DNA of 64,000 nt from the NCBI RefSeq assembly GCF_905147365.1, contig NC_056412.1, positions 16,608,001 to 16,672,000 of the forward strand, written 5' to 3'. How positions within the stretch are numbered: position 1 is the first letter of the stretch; the number at the start of each line of letters is the position of its first letter. The stretch comes from Aricia agestis. Lineage: Eukaryota > Arthropoda > Insecta > Lepidoptera > Lycaenidae. Positions 11,111 through 21,085 of the stretch are shown piece by piece. The position numbers and the translations under genes were made by a program. Under the pieces are notes generated by a model, which searched no databases, was not told where the DNA came from, and saw only the letters and a list, made by a program, of their open reading frames with translations.

Positions 11111-11366
11111 TGTGTAACAAAAATAAGTGATAATACTTTAGGGTGTGTACGTGTTCCTTGTAGAGAGTTCACTGTGAAAGTAGCAGCGCTGCAAGACGAA
11201 ATTTTTTTTTCACTTTTGTATGGGCAAGGGCCCGAGCGTCACGAGTTTCCCCATACAAAAGTGAAAAAAATTTTTGGTTTTTCGGCGCTGCTACTTTCAC
11301 AGTGAACTCTCTACAAGGAACATGTACACACCCTAAAGTATTATCACTTATTTTTGTTACACCCTG
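11108..11366. mobile_element. Tc1/mariner-type palindromic MITE, copy 1
   Basis: The inverted ends CAGTGTGTAACAAAAATAAG and their complement (CAGGGTGTAAC consensus) extend for nearly half the element and are flanked by TA on both sides. A TTTTGTATGGG hairpin lies at the centre. Copies: 18228-18480, 24533-24791 and 60380-60638; partial 41209-41391; degraded 26690-26831 and 56886-57175. Confidence 0.85.
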
Positions 11367-11443
11367 TATATATATATATATATATATTATTTTTTTTTTT
11401 TTTTTATAACAATTCTCAGCGCAGTACGTGATTCCTGAATTCG

Positions 11444-11606
11444 AAAGGGGTACGAAGATTTTGGCCGACCTACTACGGTATGGATAGCGGTACGCCGCGC
11501 CGCTATCCATTTTTGAAAAAAAAAATATATTCGTGAACGCGAAAAAGCACAATGGCGGAAAGTAGGTCAGCCAGGCTCCATACAAAAATCTTTATACCCC
11601 TTTCCC
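11444..11606. mobile_element. MITE with GAAAGGGGTACGAAG inverted ends
   Basis: AAAGGGGTACGAAGATTTT with GGCCGACCTAC on the left is mirrored imperfectly by GTAGGTCAGCC with AAAATCTTTATACCCCTTT on the right. A related hairpin (TTTTGGCCGGCTCGAATAG, with GAATAGATAA inverted) is at 11750-11812. Confidence 0.6.
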
Positions 11607-12012
11607 TGGAAAACAAAACAACATTTTAGGTTTATTAGACAATCTACTACCTTAACACAAATTGCAATTACAGTAGCTTACAACCTTCAAACAACCTTCT
11701 CTGAACTAGATTAAAAATACTTTATTTATTTTCTCTATACGTACTATCGGTACGAAGATTTTGGCCGGCTCGAATAGATAAGATAAAAGGAATTTTATCT
11801 ATTCGACCCGTATGTATTAATGATGTAATATTTCCAGAACTGCCTTTCAGAAGTGTATGTATGTATGTTTTTATGTTTGTGTCCACATATCTCCGGAACT
11901 ACAAGTCCGATTCAATTTTTTTTGTACTAGGTACTGTCCAACTTAGGGAATACTGCAAGTTTCATCAAAATCGATTCAGTAGTTTTTGGGATAGAGATTT
12001 TTTCTAAGGCGC

Positions 12013-12140
12013 TTAAGAGGATACACCAGGGGGGAGAGAAATTGAAAATAGGTATTTGAAAATGTATTGCTGTCTCACCAATCTCAAGTCTCCCACCGCA
12101 GAGTGCGATAGAGACAACACGACAAAAGTTGCCGAATCGC
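12013..12140 (+). mobile_element. TTAA-MITE fragment (one end)
   Basis: It begins TTAAGAGGATACACCAGGGG and continues into the CTCAAGTCTCCCACCGC and GCGATAGAGACAAC motifs shared with the full copies at 15280-15768, 15969-16462, 44007-44470 and 63234-63656. The other half is missing. Confidence 0.75.
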
Positions 12141-12192
12141 GTCTGTTTTATGTTAATACTTTTATTTCCCTCTAATGCTCTTTCTTTCTTAC

Positions 12193-12330
12193 CACAGGTA
12201 TGATCCTCGGCACGGCTTCAGCCTTGCTCTTGTTCATCTGGTATTGCTTGTCTAGCACCTTCACCACCACGAACTCCCCGAGTGCGGCAAACACGAACAT
12301 CATACAGCCTGCCATCCATAGATCTAGCGC
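12193..12330 (-). CDS. Cys-loop channel exon F: TM3 and start of intracellular loop
   Basis: This 138 bp exon has acceptor TTTTCAG and donor GTAAGA and is in phase 0 at both ends. It encodes ALDLWMAGCMMFVFAALGEF and VVVKVLDKQYQ (TM3), then a basic stretch MNKSKAEAVPRIIPV. The (V/A)YVKA(L/I)D junction with exon E is the standard TM2-TM3 loop. The cytoplasmic loop visible here is very short compared with most Cys-loop receptors. An extra, unrecognised exon between 9856 and 12192 is possible, but the reading frame is consistent without one. Confidence 0.94.
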
Positions 12331-12491
12331 CTGAAAATCAGAAACATCATCATTTATATTTTGAGCATTCTCATCACCATCATTGTCGTTGTTCTTGATT
12401 GTCGTTATATAAACGTTGTTGTTGTCATCATTGTACCGCCACAACATTTAATTCAGTTACAGCATATAGAGCAGTTATGAACACATAAAAG

Positions 12492-12563
12492 CCAGGTTGG
12501 CCGACGGTGGCGATGGATCGGGATGAATGGAAGGACTTGTGGGAGGCCTTTGCCCAGCAGTGA
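12492..12563 (+). pseudogene. LINE ORF2 C-terminal tail (RTE-like), second copy
   Basis: The frame reads PGWPTVAMDRDEWKDLWEAF, AQQ, stop, then an A-run. It is homologous to the tail at 9927-10043. A third, inverted remnant lies at 46945-47030. Confidence 0.65.
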
Positions 12564-12599
12564 GACTGCATAGGCTCTTAAAAAAAATATTTTTGTACG

Positions 12600-13589
12600 A
12601 CATTTTTACCATCGATAGATACATGAAAAATAATAAGAAAGCGAGCAGTGCAGTACAAAAAATAGTGCGCCACGAAGTCGGTATTTTCTGAAAATTTCCA
12701 CGGTAAAATATGTCACTTGTACGGCATCAGTTTCATACTGTTTGAATACAGCTACGAATCAATAATTCCGCAATGCCGTACAAAAATAATACGACAAGGG
12801 GAAATAATCGAGGGTTACAATACAACCGCCTCTCTTTTTCCGTGGTCCGGTGGTTCATATGACCCATCCATTTTCGACATGGGCCTGTAGTCTATAATGT
12901 ATTCCTAAGAGTACTTATGCACAAAACGTAAATACCCAAAGCTGTTTTTTAACAAAATATTATTACTAAATTGTAAGAAAACAACAGGTGTGTTGTCAGT
13001 CATGAAAAATGTAGCATTACATTATCCATGAGTTCATGACTCAACACATCGTTCTTTACGTAGTATAACCAAGCTATTTCGTAGAAAATCTTAATAAGGT
13101 ATTAAAAACGGAACAAGTTGGTTCAAGTTTTCCCGTAAGCTTAAAAATCTTATTAGTAAGTATTATGTTTCAGGGAAATTTCACTCTAAGCTGTGTTAAC
13201 TCATTTAAAGATAATAATTCAGAGTGTTTATTAAAGCGTTTCTTCTCGGACGTGGTATCTTTGTTCCTTTTGTTAAACATAAACAGTTGAATTTAAAACT
13301 TGGAGGAATACGTGCATAAAAGAGTACTAAGCTTAATAAATACTATTATAAGCTACGAATAATAAAAACTAAGGAAAAGTAACTCCGTTAAAAAACATGC
13401 TCCACAATACTTGTCAAAAAAGTGTACCTTAGGTACACAATACACATTTCAATATATTTGCTATATTTAGGTGACCTTAAGCGGTACTAGGCTGACGTTA
13501 CATGACAGATCAAAAGGTACCAAATTTAAAACGGTTAATAGTATGGGAGTTACGATTCCTTAGTTTTTATTATTCGTAGATTATAAGTA
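12600..13589. other. Intron sequence, nothing recognised
   Basis: AT-rich intronic sequence between channel exons F and E. I see no additional exon. Confidence 0.4.
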
Positions 13590-13760
13590 CTAGAGATCGC
13601 CCAATGGTCGAAATTCGACCTTAGGATCAACGACATTAGGACTACTACTCTATATTTAATTATAAAAAAATATTGACTTTATCATATTTTTTTCTACTCT
13701 TGTCTCTGGGACTCAGCCTCAGCTGATCTCAGACTGGCCGTGTAAGCATTGAAATGATAA
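13590..13760 (-). mobile_element. Helitron 3' fragment, GATCTCTAG family
   Basis: On the minus strand the sequence ends in the perfect stem GGTCGAATTTCGACC-like palindrome followed by ATTGGGCGATCTCTAG and T. Only about 170 bp of the roughly 480 bp element remains; the 5' part is lost after CAATGCTTACACGGCCAGTC. Confidence 0.75.
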
Positions 13761-13886
13761 ATTATCTGAACCTTTTATTGCATATCAATACTATGAAATC
13801 ATCTTATTATTGAGACGTTTAAAGTAAACTGTAATATGTTAAAAATCTTTCCGCTTTTTGTCATCATCATTATTTTTGTTGTACAG

Positions 13887-14054
13887 CAGTGTTTTCCAAC
13901 CTGTGGTTCGCGGACACCGCTAGCGGCTAGTGTATGTATGTCCGCGGTGTCAACTCTGGATCGTACATTTTTTTTTTGGTATTTATTTTATTCAGGGGGT
14001 CTGTGCAAACTGTGCTTGATTTCTTGGTGGCTGAAAACCAGTTGGGAAACACTG
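13887..14054. mobile_element. hAT-like MITE close to exon E
   Basis: The ends CAGTGTTTTCCAAC / GTTGGGAAACACTG are classical hAT-style inverted repeats. The flanking octamers TTGTACAG and GTCTACAG could be a degraded 8 bp target duplication. It sits 31 bp downstream of the exon E donor in the gene's orientation. Confidence 0.75.
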
Positions 14055-14085
14055 GTCTACAGTTTTATATAATTTCTGCTCTCAC

Positions 14086-14315
14086 CTTTACGTAAGCGAC
14101 CGGTGGTATATCAGCCCTGAGCCCAGTGAACATGGTGACCAGGGTCAGCATGCATGTCACCAGCAGGGTCACCCTTCCCGGGATGGCGTCCAGGTCGAGC
14201 CAGAAGCTGAACCAGCTCAGCATCACCACCAGCGAAGACGGCGCGAAGGTCTGGATGAGGTGGTGACCGATTTGCCTCTCGAACCGAAAGTAGACGACCA
14301 GGCGCGAATAGTTAC
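14086..14315 (-). CDS. Cys-loop channel exon E: TM1 and TM2
   Basis: This 230 bp exon has acceptor CTACAG and donor GTGAGA. It begins (G)NYSRLVVYFRFERQIGHH, which enters TM1 (LIQTFAPSSLVVMLSWFSFW). It continues LDLDAIPGRV into TM2 (TLLVTCMLTLVTMFTGL) and ends ADIPPVAYVK. Numbering TM2 from the Arg as 0' gives Pro -2', Gly -1', Thr 2', Thr 6', Cys 7' and the conserved gate Leu at 9'. Anion-selective family members carry P-A/G-R at this place. The exon ends on a codon boundary. A hAT-like MITE (13887-14054) lies 31 bp past its donor. Confidence 0.97.
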
Positions 14316-14439
14316 CTGTAGGAAGAATACTCTTTAATGGGTTTCTGAGGATTTTGTAAATTATTTACAGTTTCTTCATTTTTGACAGTTTATAATTTTA
14401 TATTATTTTCAACACCATTCCAGATTACCTATCCACAAT

Positions 14440-14533
14440 TTATCTGACAGATACTCCATACTCTATCTGTCAAGTTAAGTTGTGCATAGCCTATCCGGCA
14501 CTTATCAGGAAGTGGTGAAACAGGCCCTAAATA
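14440..14533. mobile_element. Half of an AGGGCCTGTTTCACCAC MITE
   Basis: CTGTCAAGTTAAGTTGTGCA then GGAAGTGGTGAAACAGGCCC matches the right half of the full element at 37910-38043. Confidence 0.65.
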
Positions 14534-15110
14534 TTTATCTAGCGCTTTTGATGGAAGGAACAGGAAATCTGTTTATAACTCGCTTCCAAGTTCCATATCG
14601 TAAATAATGAGAATTTTCTCTTGAAATATTTACCTAAAAATCCTATGAATTCTTTTTTAAAACTACAGGACTACTTCAGGACATAGTTTTAGTAAAGAGA
14701 AAAATAGCTTTTTTACTAGTTCCTCGTATTGGCCGTTCACAATAAAATAATCATGATCTTGTCGAAAAAGACTCGAAGATATTTCTTCTTCTTTTTTATT
14801 TCTTTCATGAGATTATTTTACTAGCAAAATAATGCAAGAAACCTGTAGTTTGGCAAAACCGTAAATTGTAGTCAAAGAATAGGATTTGTTGAAGATCCCC
14901 AAGCTTAGGTTTTATGCCATCAGTAAAACTAAGTTGGTAGGTATAATAAATCTACAAAATGCTCTCATTAGTCACTCTTACACCAGTGCTGGATGAAATA
15001 GGAGTTATTTTGTAACGCTATCATGTACTTTATTAATACTAATTTATATACACTGGTGTAGAACGAGATAAATTATTATTGTCAAGAAAATATAGATAAT
15101 AAGGACACTG
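14534..15110. other. Intron sequence, nothing recognised
   Basis: AT-rich intronic DNA with no supported feature. Confidence 0.4.
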
Positions 15111-15176
15111 TTAGGGTCAATTTATACTAGCGCAGAGTCGAAGCGAATTCCCAAAAACTGAACACAGAAAATTCAT

Positions 15177-15784
15177 CCTTAACTCCAGAGCGTAACGCAT
15201 ACATTACTTCTGCGAGGCCAATCAGCGTTGGTCGGGCGCATCGAGCGCCCTCTTAAACTCTCAGAAGTAATAAAGTGCGTTAGGAGGATACACCAGGGGC
15301 TAGAGAAATAAAAAAAAAAGGTACGTGTAATATCTATAGCTGTCTCCCTTACCTTAAGCCTATACCGCAGAACGCGATAGAGACAACTGCAGAAAATCCA
15401 GAAAATCAACGATTCGTTGTCCCCTGATTCCTTCTCCAAAACTTAACCGATTTAAGTAGTTTTTTCATTAAAGATTAAAAAAAGGATTGAGCTGTGTTCT
15501 TATGTTTTGCTTTTTTTTGTATAATCTAGCCAAATCTGTTTTCTGGACGTTTGAACACAGCGGAAAATCTGGCCATTTTTTTGGGTTTTTGAACGTTCAT
15601 ATCTTATTTAAGTAATAATTAAATTATGAAAAAAAAAGAAAACATAGGGACATTGTATTAGTGGCCGTAGATATTCAGGAAAAAAATTATAACTCTACTA
15701 GCATTATCCAGGGAGGAAACAGGGGACAACGTTTGTATGGAAAAAAGGGCGGTGTGGACTCCTCTTAACGCTTTGGAGTTAAGG
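15177..15784. mobile_element. CCTTAACTCCAGAGCG element (middle of nest)
   Basis: Inverted ends CCTTAACTCCAGAGCG / CGCTTTGGAGTTAAGG match at 15 of 16 positions. It lies inside the outer MITE and is itself interrupted by a TTAA-MITE. Confidence 0.6.
15280..15768 (+). mobile_element. TTAA-MITE (innermost of nest)
   Basis: The ends (TTAGGAGGATACACCAGG ... TGTGGACTCCTCTTAA) are the family termini. The left TTAA has become TTAG. The orientation is opposite to the neighbouring copy at 15969-16462. TTAA targets and a short shared terminus suggest a piggyBac-type driver; this is inference. Confidence 0.75.
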
Positions 15785-15968
15785 TTGAATTTGTTATACC
15801 TACCCAGTTTTAATAATTCGTTTCGCTTCGCTTCGACTCTGCGCTATTATAAATATTAAGGGTCAACCTTAAGCATTTGTGTATCATCCCACAAAAATAA
15901 TGTACTGAGTTATAAATGCAGTCATGTTCTATAGATCATTTGAAACAAGACAGTTTAACAGCGACCTA

Positions 15969-16462
15969 TTAAGAGGATTCCACACAGCCGTTTTTCCATA
16001 CAAAAGCTGTCCTCTGTTTCCTCCCTGGATTATGCCGGTAGAGTTATGATTTTTTTCCTGAATATCTATGGCCACTATTAGCATGTCCCTATGTTTTCTT
16101 TTTTTTCATAATTTAATTATTAAAAAAGATAAGAACGTCCAAAAACCCAAAAAAATGGCCAGATTTTCCTCTGTGTTCAAACACCCAGAAAACAAAACTG
16201 GCTAGAATATACAAAAAAAAATAAAACATAGGAACACAGCTCAAGCCTTGCTTTAATTCTTAATGAAAAAATTACTTAAATCGGTTAAGTTTTGGAGAAG
16301 GAATCAGCGGACAACGAATTGAAGTTTTACTGTTCTTTTATTAGAACGTTTGTCGTGTTGTCTCTATCGCGCTCTGCAGTGGGAGACTTGAGATTGGTGA
16401 GACAGCAATACATTTTCAAATACCTATTTTCAATTTCTCTCGCCCCTGGTGTATCCTCTTAA
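15969..16462 (-). mobile_element. TTAA-MITE, inverted neighbour copy
   Basis: TTAA is present at both ends (15969-15972, 16459-16462) with TTAAGAGGATTCCACAC / GGTGTATCCTCTTAA termini. It lies 200 bp from the 15280 copy in opposite orientation, so the pair could base-pair in a transcript. Confidence 0.8.
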
Positions 16463-17122
16463 AAACTCTGAAATCTCTACATTTCTGGGAACCGTACATT
16501 TCTTATAGCAAATACACTTGGGTTTATAATCTTCATTTACTATGAGGCACTGGCCTAGCCTTTGATATTTTCCCTTTGTGTGGGTGCTTGGCATTTACTA
16601 TTAGACTATCTGGAATCTCAAACTTGCCACTACCTTGTTAGTAAGAAGTTTTACTAACCAATAAAGCTTGAAAAGGAAACGCCACATAATTAATTACTAG
16701 CTAACACTATTAACATTTTTTTGTTATTATAAAAAATAACGCTAATAGACCGTTCCACGCAAATAAATATCCCTGCAAATGCATTTTAAATCTACGTTTT
16801 TCTATACTTACTTATTTGGTATTTATGATTCTAAAATTCCTAGTCAGTCAAGAGAAAAATGTTTCAAAAAATGTTTCATATAGGCCAAAGGAAATTAAGC
16901 CTTATTTTAAGTACATAATAATGATCATATTAGCAAAATGCAAATACGACGTTGTGCAATTATAATTTATAGCACGTTTTGAATTTTAACTGCAGGTTGG
17001 ACGTCGGCGTAATAGCCTTTTAAATGCGCAAAGTTTTCATTTTTGGCAAGCCGTTGAGATGAATTATTATTGTAATATATTAAGTCTATGATTGTAATTA
17101 TAATTTTGGACATTTTTTTCAA
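16463..17122. other. Intron sequence, nothing recognised
   Basis: AT-rich intronic DNA with no supported feature. Confidence 0.4.
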
Positions 17123-17609
17123 CTAGAGATCGCCCAATGGTCGAAATTCGACCTTAATTTCAACGATATTAGGACTACTACCTATATTATGTAAAAAATA
17201 TTGACTTTATAATTTTTTTCAACTCTTGTCTCTGGGACTTAGCTGATCTCAGACTGGCCGTGTAAGCATTGTCTAATAGTATCTTAGATTCAATAAAAAA
17301 AACTATAATCCATTTTCAATTTGTCAATTTGTTGTCAACAGACTTCAACCATAAATAAAAGAGTATAATTCGTATGTATAGGCTTGTCACTAAGAAATCT
17401 GTCATATTTTCTCATGTGTGTGTGTTGTAGTGTGTGTAATGTTTTATTTGTTAAAAAAATGTATGATAAAAGCATAATTTCAAAATAATATTACTTCGAT
17501 GCACTCCTTCACCATATAAACTATAACGTGCAAAATTTCATGAAACTACGTTTCCCCATTATTCGTAAAAAGGGTTACAAAGTTATTCGTTCGCGTATTA
17601 ATATTATGA
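17123..17609 (-). mobile_element. Non-autonomous Helitron, GATCTCTAG family (full copy)
   Basis: On the minus strand it starts TCATAATATTAATACGCGA after an A and ends ...TTGGGCGATCTCTAG before a T. A 15 bp perfect palindrome (GGTCGAATTTCGACC type) lies 12-16 bases before the end, the textbook Helitron 3' arrangement. Other copies: 13590-13760, 22735-23091, 43297-43775 and 47072-47573. Confidence 0.85.
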
Positions 17610-18227
17610 TGATTTAAGACCAAGTATAAAGTTTTTACATAAAAATTTACTTACCTACCTACCTACTGCCTACTTCCCCTGCTACCTACCTAGTACCTAC
17701 AGAGTAAACAGAACTAACGAGTAGGCCGACCCAGAAGAGATCTCGAAATTTAGGGTCAATTCAGACCGCAACGCGACGAGGCGAGGCGAGGCGAGGCGCG
17801 GCGCGGCATAAATTTGTATGGATTTGACAGATTTCAATTGCGTGAGACGCAACGCGACGTGTAGATGCATTTCTAAAGGGGTTTGGGTAATATTGGCGTC
17901 ATTTTCAAATCTCGCGGCCACTCACCAAACCGGCATTTTATGAAAGAACATATCAAGGGGAGTAAACTTTATCATAGGGGACATATAGCTAAACTGTATC
18001 GGAGCCGAGATATTAGGCATTTTAAGTTCGTATTTTCAACTAAACGTAAATTCAATCATAACATGAATATTCAGGAAAATACAATAAAACGGTGTAATTT
18101 ATTAGCTTAAAGCCTTCCTCAATAAATGGCCTATCCAATACAAAAACATTTTTTCAAATCGAACAAGCAGTTCCTGAGATTAGCACTTTCAAACACACAA
18201 ACACTTCAACTTAATAATATTAGTATA

Positions 18228-18480
18228 CAGGGTATAATAATACTAAGTGATAATTCTTTAGGGTGTGTACTGTGTATGAGTCCCGTGTATTAGAGTTTAC
18301 TGTGAAAGTAGTAGCGCTGAAAGAGATTTTTTTTTCACTTTTGTATGGGGAAACTCTTTACGTCAGGGCGCGCAAATCACAAAAAAATTTTTTTGGTCTT
18401 TCAGCCCTGCTCTTTTCAAAGTGAACTTTATACAATAATGTATACCCTAACTAAAGTATTATCACTTATGTTACAACATG
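18228..18480. mobile_element. Tc1/mariner-type palindromic MITE, copy 2
   Basis: Flanked by TA on both sides. Termini CAGGGTATAATAATA and TTACAACATG are diverged from the consensus CAGGGTGTAACAAAAA, so this is an older copy. Confidence 0.75.
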
Positions 18481-18754
18481 TAGATATAGATTATAGATAC
18501 AAGAACAATTAATTATTCATCTCATCATTTATTTTTAATTTTAGTTATTCTTACATTTTAGATAAGACTTAACCATTTAACATACAATCTACGCGCCGCG
18601 CCGTCATTTAATGAGTTTTTTAACTATTTATTTTGCTTTTGCAAAAAAATGCAAATCCATTTTTTTCTCGAATTTCTTAAAGAGGGCCGTTTTGATTTTT
18701 TCATATTTTTTGTGTAAGTAAATAGTTAATCTGCTCATAAGTGTGATACGTATA

Positions 18755-18904
18755 TCTTATTATATATAAAAATGGATTTTTAAATGTGTTAGTCGCGCTA
18801 AAACTCGAAAACGGCTGAACGGATTGGGCTGATTTTAGTCTTAAAATATTCGTAGAAGCCCAGGGAAGGTTTTAAAGTGACACGAAGTTCACCGGGACAG
18901 CTAG
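18755..18904 (+). mobile_element. Helitron, CACCGGGACAGCTAG family
   Basis: It starts TCTTATTATATATAAAAATG after an A, and ends CACCGGGACAGCTAG before a T. Confidence 0.8.
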
Positions 18905-19049
18905 TAAAAAATAAAAATGGATTTTCAAATGTGTTAGTCGCGCTAAAACACGAAAACGGCTGAACGGATTGGGCTGATTTTAGTCTTAAAATATTCGTAG
19001 AAGTCCAGGCAGGGTTTTAAAGTGACATGAAGTTCACCGGGACAGCTAG
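18905..19049 (+). mobile_element. Tandem second Helitron copy lacking its 5' end
   Basis: Directly follows the first copy and repeats its body and CTAG end but lacks the TC start. Head-to-tail partial tandem arrays are a known Helitron outcome. Confidence 0.7.
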
Positions 19050-19913
19050 TATTCTATAAAACATTCCTGCAGCTGTACTTCCGTAATGAGTCGGGAAGTA
19101 GATTAAAAGCTGGACTGAATATTCTGCTGAAAGCTGGTGGAGTCGGGCGTCATACTACTTTTTATACTGCAAAATTCGTTAAATTGTGGAAATAATCGAC
19201 ATAATACTATGGGAATAACACCCTAGAGTCATTTTACCCACAACACATTAATACGACAAGAACAATAATTATAATTGCCTAATATTGCATCCGGCCCTTT
19301 GAAAGCCACTGTCTAGTGAAATATAGTCTCAAGTCTGGCTATATTTTAGTCGGACGAGTGTTAAATCCAGTGTGAAAATATGTATGAAAAATTATTCATA
19401 TTTGACGCGGACGAAGTCGTCGGCAATAGTTAGTGCGAAATATATATCCAACAGACTAATATACTCTTTCTACGCCTGTTTGTTAAGGATAGCTCCATAA
19501 AGTAACGTTAATTACTATTGATTTTGTGAACATAAGATGCAAAAATAAATATACTAAAATAATCGTAGCTCAGCTCCGATATTACTTAGAACAATTTTTA
19601 ATACTAATATATGTTTCTATAATGTAGTGCTACAAAATAGTTATGGTTTTATCCCTGGCCGCTGGAAAAAAAAATGACGCCACAGGTCCATACAAAGTTA
19701 CCCAATGCCCTTTATATGGATTTGACAGACTCGCAAGACGTTTCACGTAATTGAAATCTGTCAAATCCATATAAATTTATGCCGCGCTTCGCCTCGCCTC
19801 GCCGCGTTGCGGTCTGAATTGACACTATGTTTGACGTAGTATGTCATATCGGCCGGCGCGCGCCGTACTCGGCATTGTGAAACATGTCGAAATTGGTACT
19901 TGCGCCTAAGGGT

Positions 19914-20056
19914 TTTCAGACCGCAACGCGACGCGTAGATGCATTTCTAAATTAGTATGGATTTGACAGATTCGCAAGACGTTTGACGCAATTGAAATCT
20001 GTCAAATTCATACAAATTTAGAAATGCATATCTGCGCGTCGCGTTGCGGTCTGAAT
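19914..20056. mobile_element. MITE, GTCAATTCAGAC family, intact short copy
   Basis: TTCAGACCGCAACGCGACGC and its complement bound a compact palindrome with TGGATTTGACAGA on both sides. It serves as the uninterrupted reference for 1904-2067 and 17754-19823. Confidence 0.8.
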
Positions 20057-20201
20057 CAACACTTACTTGCGTAGATTCGCTCGTTTGTTTGAAGTCGAGG
20101 TACTCCTTAATTCTGTGACTCCGTCTTATGTCTACTCTGCTATCTCCCTAGTACCCGTCTCTTTCATTCACATTAACACGTTTCGTTACCGCATTACTCA
20201 C

Positions 20202-20342
20202 CATCCTTGTCTATCATGTAGCCGTTGGTTTCCTCCAACCTGAGTGGTTCCCCGATGTGGTACTGCAGCAGCTTGAGCTCCGGGTTGATGGTGACCCCCG
20301 ACTCGCTCCACCGGAACCGTACCTTCTGGTTGCTGTACGAAA
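20202..20342 (-). CDS. Cys-loop channel exon D: loops B/C region
   Basis: This 141 bp exon has acceptor TTTTTTCCAG and donor GTGAGT. It encodes (F)SYSNQKVRFRWSESGVTI, NPELKLLQYHIGEP and LRLEETNGYMIDKD(G). This is the segment between the Cys-loop and TM1, containing the positions equivalent to binding loops B and C. No cysteine occurs here, so the second disulfide typical of glycine, GluCl and HisCl receptors is absent. It ends in one base (G) that completes Gly with the GT that opens exon E. Confidence 0.94.
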
Positions 20343-20663
20343 CTGGAAAAAAGAGAAATGTATGTCCAGAGACCAGACAGTATATTTATTCCTCTATGGT
20401 ATGTCGTAAATGTTGTCAAAATATTAATGGATATATGGTCAGGGTCCCCTAGAACAATTTTTTGATTAATATCAAGCTATTTTTTGTGATTAGCTTCATT
20501 TTGATAAGACGAACAACATTTTTATCTGCGAAAAATCTTGGAAGTGGTAGCTAACAGAGATAGAAAGGATTTCATACTTTGATTTGATGGTCCTAAAATA
20601 TGGATTGTTCTATTGGTAGGACAATGTTACTCTTAAATTAAATTATAACTATTAATAATTAAC

Positions 20664-20773
20664 CTATCAATATAAAAAAGTCAGCTGGTGAGGGTTCTGT
20701 TTTAGGGTTCCGTAGTCAAACAAGTTTTGTTGATTACAGAACCATAACCAGCAGATTTTTTGTATATTGATAG
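20664..20773. repeat. Palindromic element near exon D
   Basis: CTATCAATATAAAAAAGTCA with CAGCTGG on the left is mirrored by CCAGCAGATTTTTTGTATAT then TGATAG. The inner arms (GGGTTCTGT / ACAGAACC) also pair. Confidence 0.65.
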
Positions 20774-21085
20774 CCAAGAAGTTAAGAAGTTCATAGAATA
20801 TTTGCAGAAAAATCGATGACTACGGTACCATTTTTTTTCTGAAAACCTTAGTATTGAGTTTGGAAAAAAATCCTCGTGAGCAATTGAAGATTAAATATAC
20901 CAGTTTATAATAATCAATATAAGTATATTTTTTTCGGTATTGTGCTTTAAGTTCTACCAGACTTTATAGAGGTTGAACTTAGCGAAATAGCCAGGTAGGC
21001 ACTTAACATTTTTTTGGTATATTTTACTGCCGCACTCAGAGACAGATATATTTAATGACTTAACTTTAATTAAATGACGATATTG

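Larger units (their letters stand above)
15111..15862. mobile_element. GCGCAGAGTCGAAGCG MITE (outermost of three nested)
   Basis: The two outer arms (TACTAGCGCAGAGTCGAAGC and its complement) match the uninterrupted 33124-33222 copy, which shows what the element looks like without insertions. It is interrupted at its centre by the next element. Confidence 0.7.
17878..19710. mobile_element. 1.8 kb element with GGG..TTGGGTAA inverted ends
   Basis: The left end GGGGTTTGGGTAA with GGCGTCATTTT nearby is mirrored at the right by AAAATGACGCC and TTACCCAATGCCC. It contains a mariner-type MITE (18228-18480) and two Helitrons. A 75-codon ORF at 17883-18110 has no recognised domain. No transposase is visible, so it is non-autonomous. 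Confidence 0.5.
17754..19823. mobile_element. GTCAATTCAGAC MITE interrupted by a 1.8 kb element
   Basis: The left arm 17754-17877 and right arm 19711-19823 are the two halves of a MITE related to 19914-20056, but with a GAGGCGAGGCGAGGCG-expanded version of the arm. Everything between was inserted later. Confidence 0.7.

Noticed and set aside
10984..11172. ORF rich in Tyr-Ile repeats
   Set aside because: It is translation of a (TA)n microsatellite; the same holds for 30414-30665.
11169..11585. 138-codon minus ORF
   Set aside because: It crosses two unrelated MITEs; length is due to lack of stops in the palindromes.
20690..20760. AGGGTTCTGTTTTAGGGTTCCG as a regulatory repeat
   Set aside because: It forms part of a palindrome and resembles ends of dispersed repeats; no reason to call it regulatory.
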